64,000 bases of DNA from Burkholderiaceae bacterium (GTDB lineage: Bacteria; Pseudomonadota; Gammaproteobacteria; Burkholderiales; Burkholderiaceae_C), in assembly GCA_017848435.1 (NCBI GenBank), contig JAFEHU010000021.1, forward strand, positions 62,001 to 126,000. Reading direction: 5' to 3'. The notes below the pieces were generated by a model. That model did not search any database and had not been told where the DNA came from. It was given only the letters and a program-made list of their open reading frames with translations. The number at the start of each line of letters is the position of its first letter. Position 1 is the stretch's first letter. A program made the translations under genes and the position numbers. This document shows, one piece after another, positions 54,957 to 61,806 of the stretch.

Positions 54957-55453
54957 GACTGGGCGAGGTCGCGCGCCTGCTTTTGCAGCATCAGTTTGTC
55001 GACGCTGGCCAATGGCAGGTTCACCAGCAGTTCCAGCCGGCGGCGGACGGCATGCAGCGTCTGGCGAAAGGCCTCGAGGCGCTGGGCATCGGTGCCCGGT
55101 GCTTCCGACGGGTCGGGGTAGCCCCAATGGGCGGTGGCGGGCTGGCCAGGCCAGTAGGGGCAGGCTTCGCCAGCGGCGTTGTCACACACCGTGATGACGA
55201 GGTGCATGGGGGGCGCGTCGGGTGCAGCGAACACGTCCCAGTTTTTGCTGGACAAGCCGGTGGTGGCGATGCCGGCATGGGCCAGCACCTGCAGCGCCAT
55301 GGGGTTGGGTTGCTGGTTCTCACGCGGGCTGCTGCCCGCCGAATAGGCCTTGAAGCGGCCACGCCCGATGTGGTTCAGCGTGGCTTCGGCGAGGATGCTG
55401 CGGGCCGAATTGTGCGTGCAGAGGAAAAGGACGTTGATGGGGGCGTCGTTCAT
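54953..55453 (-). CDS. arsC: Arsenate reductase (thioredoxin-coupled, LMW-phosphatase fold)
   Basis: 166 residues. Low-molecular-weight phosphatase loop CTHNSARS (CX5R, residues 12-19) and the redox cysteines in CDNAAGEACPYWPG mark the thioredoxin-dependent ArsC class, reducing As(V) to As(III). It follows arsR by 18 bases and overlaps aqpS, so product is passed to the arsenite channel in the same operon. Confidence 0.93.
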   Translation of the reverse strand: MNDAPINVLFLCTHNSARSILAEATLNHIGRGRFKAYSAGSSPRENQQPNPMALQVLAHAGIATTGLSSKNWDVFAAPDAPPMHLVITVCDNAAGEACPYWPGQPATAHWGYPDPSEAPGTDAQRLEAFRQTLHAVRRRLELLVNLPLASVDKLMLQKQARDLAQS

Positions 55454-55471
55454 GGTGTTCTCGTGGTTGGG

Positions 55472-55819
55472 TCAGCAGTCGGTGCACACGGCGGTGGTCA
55501 GCTCGCACGGCTGGCCCTGGCAGCAGTGTTCGGTCAGGTACGCGAGCAGGGCGTTCATCTGGCCGAAGCGGGCGCGGTAGATCAGGTGGCGGCCGCGCGG
55601 TTCGCTGTCCACCAGCCCGGCGTGGGCCAGCTCTTTGAGATGGAAAGACAAACCGCTGGGTGCCACCGCCAGGCTGTCTGCCATCGCGCCGGGCGTCAGG
55701 CCGGCCGGGCCAGCGGCCACCAGGGCACGGAAGGCGCGCAGCCGCTGGCTCTGAGCCAGGGCCTGCAGTGCCTTGATGGCTGCTGACTCGGTGATGTCGG
55801 GTGCGGTTGATGTTTCCAT
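55472..55819 (-). CDS. arsR: ArsR-family arsenite-responsive repressor
   Basis: 115 residues, winged helix (SQRLRAFRALVAAGPAGLTPGAMADSLAVAPSGLSFHLKEL). The inducer site of E. coli type (CVCDLC in helix 3) is missing; instead five cysteines cluster at the C terminus (HCCQGQPC and VCTDC), like the C-terminal As(III) sites of some ArsR proteins. The start codon lies 6 bases after a TATAAT (minus strand, 55831-55826), so the mRNA is likely leaderless. Confidence 0.93.
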   Translation of the reverse strand: METSTAPDITESAAIKALQALAQSQRLRAFRALVAAGPAGLTPGAMADSLAVAPSGLSFHLKELAHAGLVDSEPRGRHLIYRARFGQMNALLAYLTEHCCQGQPCELTTAVCTDC

Positions 55820-55820
55820 A

Positions 55821-55846
55821 TTTCAATTATATTTGAAGCATTGAAA
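55821..55846. promoter_or_regulatory. Divergent ars promoter/ArsR operator
   Basis: TTCAA-N6-TTGAA at 55822-55837, itself within TTTCAA...TTGAAA (55821-55846). It holds a minus-strand TATAAT (55831-55826) for arsR and a plus-strand TATATT (55828-55833) for arsH, so one bound ArsR would block both. Confidence 0.65.
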
Positions 55847-56589
55847 TGAAATGTGAACATCCTGTGACACACCCAACTGCCGCCGACCTGCCCAATGTGG
55901 ACACTGCGCTTTTTCACCCACCCTCGCCCGACGCGCTGTTCCCGGCCACGCCGTCGCGCCACCCGCCGCGCATCCTGCTGCTGTACGGCTCGCTGCGCGA
56001 GCGTTCCTACAGCCGTTTGCTGGCGGAAGAAGCGGCCCGGCTGCTGCAGGCGCTGGGGGCCGAGACCCGCACCTTTGACCCGCGCGACCTGCCCTTGCCC
56101 GACGGCGCGCCCGAGTCCCACCCCAGGGTCCAGGAACTGCGGCAACTCGCCGCCTGGAGCGAGGGCATGGTCTGGTGTTCGCCAGAGCGCCACGGCACGA
56201 TGACCGGCATCCTGAAGGCGCAGATCGACTGGATTCCGCTGAGCGATGGCGCGGTGCGGCCCACGCAGGGCAAGACGCTGGCGCTGATGCAGGTGTCGGG
56301 TGGCTCGCAGTCGTTCAACGCGGTGAACCAGATGCGGGTGCTGGGCCGCTGGATGCGCATGCTGACCATCCCCAACCAGTCGTCGGTGGCCAAGGCGTTT
56401 CTGGAGTTTGACGAAGCGGGCCGCATGAAGCCCTCGGCCTACTACGACCGGGTGGTGGACGTGGCAGAAGAACTCGTCAAGTTCACGCTGCTGACCCGCG
56501 ACGTGTCGCCCCACCTGGTGGACCGCTACAGCGAGCGCAAGGAAAGCGCGGCCGCGTTGTCGCAACGCGTCAACCAGCACCGCATTTAG
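55846..56589 (+). CDS. arsH: ArsH, NADPH-dependent flavin reductase / organoarsenical oxidase
   Basis: 247 residues of the flavodoxin-like NADPH:FMN family. Motifs: [20 protein letters not shown] (FMN phosphate), [11 protein letters not shown], and [20 protein letters not shown]. ArsH oxidises trivalent organoarsenicals and reduces quinones. It is divergent from arsR with only 26 bases between start codons. ATG 55846 would leave a leader of a few bases; GTG 55864 ([11 protein letters not shown]) is an alternative. No Shine-Dalgarno for either. Confidence 0.93.
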   Translation: MKCEHPVTHPTAADLPNVDTALFHPPSPDALFPATPSRHPPRILLLYGSLRERSYSRLLAEEAARLLQALGAETRTFDPRDLPLPDGAPESHPRVQELRQLAAWSEGMVWCSPERHGTMTGILKAQIDWIPLSDGAVRPTQGKTLALMQVSGGSQSFNAVNQMRVLGRWMRMLTIPNQSSVAKAFLEFDEAGRMKPSAYYDRVVDVAEELVKFTLLTRDVSPHLVDRYSERKESAAALSQRVNQHRI

Positions 56590-56635
56590 GGCGGCAGAGG
56601 GCTTGGCCGAGCCCCCAGCGCCTGTTTGGGGGCTG

Positions 56636-56699
56636 TTTTCAAGCCAAATCGGCCTTTGGCCTCAGTGAAATCTAGTTTGTTTGCTATTTATTCAATAGC
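56636..56699 (+). repeat. Dispersed ~65-bp element, copy 7 (intergenic, most complete)
   Basis: TTTTCAAGCCAAATCGGC start, core GCCTCAGTGAAATCT at 56659-56673, perfect 3' hairpin GCTATTtattcAATAGC. Open throughout in the conserved frame (RPLASVKSSLFAIYSIA), although it lies between arsH and olsB. I used it as the reference copy. Confidence 0.9.
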
Positions 56700-56724
56700 G
56701 GAATAAAGCCGCATGTGCGTTGCA

Positions 56725-56764
56725 CCGTCATGCAATTGCCACACAACTGCCACAGCTCGGTCAT
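56725..56764 (+). promoter_or_regulatory. Four-unit Pho-box array before olsB
   Basis: Four 7-mers at exact 11-bp spacing: CCGTCAT (56725), TTGCCAC (56736), CTGCCAC (56747), CGGTCAT (56758), separated by 4-base spacers. The PhoB consensus is CTGTCAT repeated every 11 bp. It ends about 61 bases before olsB. olsB is a PhoB target in Sinorhizobium. Confidence 0.65.
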
Positions 56765-56825
56765 CTCCGGCGGCCACCATGGAGGCACCAAAAGCACAAC
56801 GCCGTTCCTGTTGAAGGAGAAGAAG

Positions 56826-57668
56826 ATGAAAGAATTGCCGAACCCCACCTTCCCCCTGTCACCGGCAGCCCACGCGCTGCCAAGGGGGTCACTTCACCGG
56901 CCTGACCATTCTGGCGTTCAAGCAGTCGTACCGGGCGGGCGCGGCGGTATTCAGGTTTCGTGGGCGCAACACCACGATGAAGTCCGGCAAGCCCAGCGTC
57001 TGAGGTACCGCATTTTCGCGGGTGAGATGGGCGCACGGCTCAACACGCCGCTGCCCGGCCACGACGTGGACCTGTTCGACGACTTCTGCGAACACCTACT
57101 GGTGCGCGACGAGGCCACGCAAGAGGTGGTGGGCACCTACCGCGTGCTGACCCCGGCCCAGGCCAAGCGCATTGGCAGCACCTACAGCGACACCGAGTTC
57201 GATTTGACCCGCCTGCGCGGCCTGCGCTCGCGCATGGTCGAGCTGGGCCGCAGCTGCGTCCACCCCGACCACCGCCACGGCGGCGTGATCATGGCGCTGT
57301 GGGGCGCGCTGGCCGGCTTCATGGTGCGCAACCAACTGGACACCATGATTGGCTGTGCCAGCATCCCGATGCTGCACAACGGCGTGGTCAGCGGTGACGC
57401 GGCCGCCAGCATCTGGCACCAGGTGCGCCAGACCCACCTGGCGCCGATCGAATACCACGTGATGCCCCGGCTGCCACTGCCGGTGGAGCGGCTCGACGGC
57501 AGCTTGCCAGTGGAGCCGCCGGCCCTCATCAAGGGCTACCTGCGGCTCGGTGCTAAGGTGCTTGGCCCCCCGGCCTGGGACCCCGACTTCAACTCCGCCG
57601 ACCTGCCGATGCTGATGCGGATTGCCGATCTGCCGCTGCGCTACCGAAAGCATTTTCTGGGGGCCTGA
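56826..57668 (+). CDS. olsB: L-ornithine N-alpha-acyltransferase OlsB-like (GNAT)
   Basis: 280 residues. GNAT-type acyltransferase of the OlsB/N-acyl amino acid synthase family: EVRQAQRLRYRIFAGEMGA, FDDFCEHLLVRD, VVGTYRVLTP, ELGRSCVHPDHRHGG and MIGCASI. OlsB transfers a 3-hydroxyacyl chain from ACP to ornithine, the first step to phosphorus-free ornithine lipids. The partner O-acyltransferase olsA is not in the window. ATG 56826 has AAGGAG eight bases upstream; the N-terminal 50 residues are low-complexity. The stop overlaps the next start (TGATG). Confidence 0.85.
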   Translation: MKELPNPTFPLSPAAHALPRGSLHRPDHSGVQAVVPGGRGGIQVSWAQHHDEVRQAQRLRYRIFAGEMGARLNTPLPGHDVDLFDDFCEHLLVRDEATQEVVGTYRVLTPAQAKRIGSTYSDTEFDLTRLRGLRSRMVELGRSCVHPDHRHGGVIMALWGALAGFMVRNQLDTMIGCASIPMLHNGVVSGDAAASIWHQVRQTHLAPIEYHVMPRLPLPVERLDGSLPVEPPALIKGYLRLGAKVLGPPAWDPDFNSADLPMLMRIADLPLRYRKHFLGA

Positions 57669-58603
57669 TGCGGACCGCATTCGACAGCGCCAACCCTCTG
57701 GCAGACGGGCGTGGCGCCGTCTGGTCCAAGCTGCTGCCCAGCGACGGCAGCGCCGACACCGACAACGATGGCGCCCATGACAGCGAAGGCGAAGGCCAGC
57801 GCTACCGAACCATCTTCATCTCCGACCTGCACCTCGGCACGCCCGGTTGCCAGGCCGCGGCCTTGCTCGACTTCCTGAAAACCCACCCGAGCGACTACCT
57901 CTACCTGGTGGGCGACATCATCGACGGCTGGCAACTGCGCCGCAAATGGTACTGGCCGCAACTGCACAACGACGTGGTGCAAAAGCTGCTGCGCCGCGCG
58001 CGCAAGGGCTGCCAGATCGTCTACGTGCCCGGCAACCACGACGAGTTTGCACGCGGCTTCATTGGCCACAGCTTTGGCGGCATCGAGGTGGTGCAGGAGA
58101 CGGTGCACACCACCGCCGACGGCCGCCGCCTGTGGGTGGTGCACGGGGATTACTTCGACGGCGTGATCCAGTGCGCCAAGTGGCTGGCCTACCTGGGCGA
58201 CAACCTGTACGAGTTCACGCTGCGCATGAACCGCCACCTCAACAGCCTGCGCGCGCGGCTGGGCCTGCCCTACTGGTCGCTCTCGGCTTACCTGAAACAT
58301 AAGGTCAAGCTGGCGCTGAACTACGTCATGGACTTTGAAGTGGCGGTGGCGCACGAGGCGCGCAAACTGGGCCACCACGGTGTGGTCTGCGGCCACATCC
58401 ACCGCGCCGAGATGCGCACCATCGACGGCACGCTCTACTGCAACGACGGCGACTGGGTCGAGAGCCGCACCGCGCTGGTAGAGCACTTCGACGGCCGGCT
58501 GGAACTGATTCATTGGCAGGCCGACCCGTCGTCGCTGGAATACCGCCAGCAGGCGGCGGCCCATGTGGCCCCGGCGGGCCGGGCCGCGGGGGTGGCGGTT
58601 TAG
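57668..58603 (+). CDS. LpxH/PlcP-like metallophosphoesterase
   Basis: 311 residues. Calcineurin-type metal site: DLHLG, GDIIDG, GNHDE, HGDYFD and GHIHRAE, all five motifs intact. It belongs to the group annotated as UDP-2,3-diacylglucosamine diphosphatase but with a longer N terminus (about 45 residues, acidic). The same group includes PlcP, the phosphate-starvation phospholipase C of Sinorhizobium and marine bacteria that degrades phospholipids. Coupling to olsB (overlapping TGATG) behind Pho boxes makes a PlcP-type role more likely than lipid A synthesis; this is inference. Confidence 0.8.
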   Translation: MRTAFDSANPLADGRGAVWSKLLPSDGSADTDNDGAHDSEGEGQRYRTIFISDLHLGTPGCQAAALLDFLKTHPSDYLYLVGDIIDGWQLRRKWYWPQLHNDVVQKLLRRARKGCQIVYVPGNHDEFARGFIGHSFGGIEVVQETVHTTADGRRLWVVHGDYFDGVIQCAKWLAYLGDNLYEFTLRMNRHLNSLRARLGLPYWSLSAYLKHKVKLALNYVMDFEVAVAHEARKLGHHGVVCGHIHRAEMRTIDGTLYCNDGDWVESRTALVEHFDGRLELIHWQADPSSLEYRQQAAAHVAPAGRAAGVAV

Positions 58604-58617
58604 CGGGTCTTGGGGTC

Positions 58618-58646
58618 TTGTCACACGCTTGTCATCAAAACTTCAT
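58618..58646 (+). promoter_or_regulatory. Pho box before ppk
   Basis: TTGTCAC (58618), TTGTCAT (58629) and a weaker ACTTCAT (58640) at 11-bp spacing, ending 30 bases before the ppk ATG. Two of three units closely match CTGTCAT. PhoB control of ppk is established in E. coli. Confidence 0.7.
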
Positions 58647-58676
58647 AGCATGTAACAAACGCTCTTTTTGACTCCG

Positions 58677-60761
58677 ATGCCACTGCCCACCACCGCATCG
58701 CCCCCACGTGCCGCCGTCACCCTGCTGGACCGCGACCACAGCATCCTGGCCTTCAACGAACGTGTGCTCGACTGGGCGCACCGTCCCGACGTGCCGCTGC
58801 TGGAACGCCTGCGCTACCTGTGCATCGTGTCCTCCAACCTCGACGAATTCTTTGAGGTGCGCGCCGCACCCCACCTGATTGCCGCCCAGGGCCAGGACGA
58901 CAAAGGCAGCTACAGCAGCGTCAGCTTCCAAGCCATGGCTGCGGCCACCCACGCGCTGGTGGCACAGCAGTACGCGCTCTACAACGACGACCTGCTGCCC
59001 ACCTTTGCCCGCAACGGCATCAAGATCCTGTCGCACGGTGAGCGCAATGCGGCGCAGCGCCGCTGGGTCCGTGAGTACTTTGAACGCGAGGTCCGCCCAC
59101 TGCTGATCCCGGTCAGCCTGGACCCGGCCCACCCCTTCCCGCAGGTGGCCAACAAGTCGCTCAACTTCATAGCCCGGCTCGGTGGCAGCGATGCCTTTGG
59201 CCGTGAGAACGAAATCGCCATCGTCAAGGTGCCACGGGTACTGCCCCGTTTGATACGGCTGCCGGCCAAGGTGTCGGGCAAACACACGGTGCTGGTGTCG
59301 CTGTCCAGCGTGATCCGCGCCCACCTGGTGGATTTGTTCCCTGGCCGCGAAGTCGGCCAGTTCTCGCAGTTCCGCGTCACCCGCCATTCTGATCTGGCGG
59401 TGGACGAAGACGACGTGCAAAACCTGCGCACCGCGCTGCGCGAAGGCCTGGTCATGCGCCACTACGGCCAGGCCGTGCGGCTGGAGGTGTCGGCCGGTTG
59501 CTCGGAGTTCCTGGCGGGCTATTTGCTCAAGGAGTTCAACCTGCCCGAGGGCGCGCTGTACCGGGTGCATGGCCCGGTGAACCTGGCCCGCCTGTCGCAG
59601 CTGATCGACCTCGTCAACCAGCCCAAGCTGCTGTTCCCGCCATACCAGGCCAGCTGGCCCAAACAAATCCGCCAGGGCCAACCGTTCTTTGAGCAGCTCA
59701 AGGCCGGCGACGCGCTGGTCCACCAGCCCTTCGAGCGTTTCGACGCGGTGCTCGCCTTCCTGCGCGAGGCGGTGAACGACCCCCACGTGCTGGCCATCAA
59801 GCAGACCATCTACCGCACCGGCGCCGACTCGGAGTTGATGGGCCTGCTGCGCGAAGCCGTGCGCAAGGGCAAGGAAGTCACCGTGGTGGTGGAGCTGAAG
59901 GCGCGCTTTGACGAAGAGGCCAACATCAACTGGGCCGAGATGCTGGAGTCCATCGGCGCCCAGGTGTTGTACGGCGTGGTGGGGCTGAAGACCCACGCCA
60001 AGATGCTGCTCATCACCCGGCGTGAAGGCCGGCACCTGCGGCGCTACGCCCACCTGTCCACCGGCAACTACAACCCCCGCACCGCCCGGCTCTACACCGA
60101 CCTGAGCTACCTCACCGCCGACCCGCTGCTCACCGCCGACATGGACAGCGTGTTCCTGCACCTCGCCAGCCAGAGCCGTTTGCCCAAGTTGCAGCGCCTG
60201 TGGGTGGCGCCGTTCCAGTTGCAGCGCAAGTTCATCGAGTCGATTGACGCGGTGGGCGCTGCCGCCGCACAGGGCCAACCGGCCCGCATCGTTGCCAAAA
60301 TGAACGCGCTGACCGACGAGGCGGTGATGCTGGCGCTGGTGCGTGCTGGCCAGCAGGGCGCGCAGATTGACCTGATCGTGCGTGGCGCCTGCATGCTGCC
60401 CGCGGGTGTGCCCGGCGTGACCGACAACATCCGTGTGCGCTCGGTGATTGGCCGCTTTCTGGAGCATTCACGGGTGTTCTATTTCTGCGCGGGCACGGTG
60501 GAAAGCCTCTACCTGTCGAGCGCCGACTGGATGAACCGCAACCTGATGCGCCGCATCGAACTCGCCTGGCCGGTGACCGACCCGGTGCTGCGCCAACGCG
60601 TGATCGACGAATGCCTGGTGCCCTACCTGCACGACCGCGCCGACGCATGGGACCTGCAAGCCGATGGCCGCTACCAGCGCACCACACAACCGCACGGAGC
60701 CAGCGCCCAGGGCGCACTGATGGCCCGTTACGACGCCCGCAAGGGCCAGCGAAAGGGCTGA
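58677..60761 (+). CDS. ppk: Polyphosphate kinase 1
   Basis: 694 residues; reversibly polymerises ATP gamma-phosphate into polyphosphate. N-terminal domain (LLDRDHSILAFNERVLDWA; SSNLDEFFEVRAAPH), then two phospholipase-D-like domains with the autophosphorylated His in GLKTHAKMLLI and HLSTGNYNPRTARLYTD. ATG 58677 chosen; a TTG at 58668 is also in frame, and no good Shine-Dalgarno exists. A Pho box precedes it; sixA follows after 3 bases. Confidence 0.95.
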   Translation: MPLPTTASPPRAAVTLLDRDHSILAFNERVLDWAHRPDVPLLERLRYLCIVSSNLDEFFEVRAAPHLIAAQGQDDKGSYSSVSFQAMAAATHALVAQQYALYNDDLLPTFARNGIKILSHGERNAAQRRWVREYFEREVRPLLIPVSLDPAHPFPQVANKSLNFIARLGGSDAFGRENEIAIVKVPRVLPRLIRLPAKVSGKHTVLVSLSSVIRAHLVDLFPGREVGQFSQFRVTRHSDLAVDEDDVQNLRTALREGLVMRHYGQAVRLEVSAGCSEFLAGYLLKEFNLPEGALYRVHGPVNLARLSQLIDLVNQPKLLFPPYQASWPKQIRQGQPFFEQLKAGDALVHQPFERFDAVLAFLREAVNDPHVLAIKQTIYRTGADSELMGLLREAVRKGKEVTVVVELKARFDEEANINWAEMLESIGAQVLYGVVGLKTHAKMLLITRREGRHLRRYAHLSTGNYNPRTARLYTDLSYLTADPLLTADMDSVFLHLASQSRLPKLQRLWVAPFQLQRKFIESIDAVGAAAAQGQPARIVAKMNALTDEAVMLALVRAGQQGAQIDLIVRGACMLPAGVPGVTDNIRVRSVIGRFLEHSRVFYFCAGTVESLYLSSADWMNRNLMRRIELAWPVTDPVLRQRVIDECLVPYLHDRADAWDLQADGRYQRTTQPHGASAQGALMARYDARKGQRKG

Positions 60762-60764
60762 ACA

Positions 60765-61226
60765 ATGGACCTGATTCTGTGGCGTCACGCCGAAGCGGTG
60801 GAGTGGGCCGAAGGCGACAACGACCTGGAACGCTCGCTCACCCCACGGGGTGAAAAGCAGGCCGCCCGCATGGCCGCCTGGCTCGACCGCCAGTTGGCCG
60901 AAGGCACCCGCGTGCTGGTCAGCCCCGCGCGGCGGACCGAACAGACCGCGCTGGCGCTGGGCCGCAAATTCAAGCTGCGCGACGAGCTGCGGCCTGACGG
61001 CACACCGGCCCAGTTGCTGGAGCTGGTGCAGTGGCCCAGCAGCCGGGTGCCGATGCTGGTGGTGGGCCACCAGCCCATGCTGGGCCAGACGCTGGCGCAG
61101 CTGCTGCGCCTGCCCGAGACCGAATGCGCGGTGAAAAAAGGCGCGCTGTGGTGGCTGCGCCACCGCGAGCGCGACGGGCATGCGCAGACCGTGGTGGTCA
61201 CGGTGCAAACGCCCGACATGCTGTAG
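60765..61226 (+). CDS. sixA: Phosphohistidine phosphatase SixA family
   Basis: 153 residues, histidine-phosphatase superfamily. Catalytic RHAEA at the N terminus (LILWRHAEAVEW), SPARRTEQTA and VVGHQPMLGQ. SixA removes phosphate from histidine of phosphotransfer proteins (ArcB, NPr in E. coli). It is joined to ppk, so a role in phosphate or phosphotransfer control is plausible but unproven. Confidence 0.88.
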   Translation: MDLILWRHAEAVEWAEGDNDLERSLTPRGEKQAARMAAWLDRQLAEGTRVLVSPARRTEQTALALGRKFKLRDELRPDGTPAQLLELVQWPSSRVPMLVVGHQPMLGQTLAQLLRLPETECAVKKGALWWLRHRERDGHAQTVVVTVQTPDML

Positions 61227-61254
61227 CCGCCCAGGGCGGTCACAGCGGAGAACG

Positions 61255-61728
61255 TCAGTCGTTCTTGGGGCGGCCGGTCTTGATGGCGGGCACATTGCCC
61301 AGTGCGGTGGTCAACGCGGCGTCGTCCATCGCGGCCAGGGCCTTGATGCCGGCGCGCAGCAACTCGCTCTTCTTCGCGGGCAGGGCCAGCTTGTTGGCGC
61401 GTTGCTTCAGATCGTCCAGCACCAGGTACTCGGCCTTGGGGATGGTGAAGCTGTCACGCACCAGCTTGGGCTTTTTCGGCTTGGCAACTTTCGGTGCCAC
61501 CGCCTTGGGGGCCACCGCTTTGGCCACCGGCTTCTTGGCGACAGGTGCCTTGGGCTTGGCCACCGCCGCAGGTTTGGCGGGCTTGACGGGCTTGGCAGGC
61601 TTCACCACCTTGGCCTTGGCGGGTTTGGTGGCCTTGGCCGTTTTGGCTGGTGGGGTGGTTGCCGGGGCGGCTGTCACCGCGTCGCTGGCGGAGGCGGGCG
61701 TTGTTGCGGGGGTTTTTGCAGTTGCCAT
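61255..61728 (-). CDS. Histone H1-like protein with ribbon-helix-helix domain
   Basis: 157 residues. The first 90 are Ala/Lys/Pro-rich with repeated KPAKP and PKAVAPK units, as in bacterial H1-like proteins. Residues 91-133 look like a ribbon-helix-helix domain: strand RDSFTIP, helix KAEYLVLDDLKQRANK, turn, helix SELLRAGIKALAAM. A GRPK at 152-155 resembles an AT-hook core. Together this suggests a sequence-specific DNA binder with a histone-like tail. The gene has its own promoter overlapped by a perfect 33-bp palindrome, pointing to autoregulation. Confidence 0.75.
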   Translation of the reverse strand: MATAKTPATTPASASDAVTAAPATTPPAKTAKATKPAKAKVVKPAKPVKPAKPAAVAKPKAPVAKKPVAKAVAPKAVAPKVAKPKKPKLVRDSFTIPKAEYLVLDDLKQRANKLALPAKKSELLRAGIKALAAMDDAALTTALGNVPAIKTGRPKND

Positions 61729-61747
61729 GGATTTCTTTCTTGGTGGG

Positions 61748-61780
61748 ATGAAACGGTATAAACAGTTTATACCGTTTCAT
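61748..61780. promoter_or_regulatory. Perfect 33-bp palindrome, likely autoregulatory operator
   Basis: ATGAAACGGTATAAAC, one central base, then its exact reverse complement. It ends 20 bases before the H1-like gene's start. Its minus-strand TATAAA (61771-61766) is the -10 of a good promoter. Symmetry suits a ribbon-helix-helix dimer or tetramer. Confidence 0.75.
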
Positions 61781-61793
61781 TTCAACCCGTCAA
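61766..61793 (-). promoter_or_regulatory. Sigma-70 promoter of the H1-like gene
   Basis: Minus strand TTGACG (61793-61788), 16-bp spacer, TATAAA (61771-61766). The -10 lies inside the palindrome, so binding there would exclude RNA polymerase. Confidence 0.7.
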
Positions 61794-61806
61794 GAAACCC
61801 GGTGTG

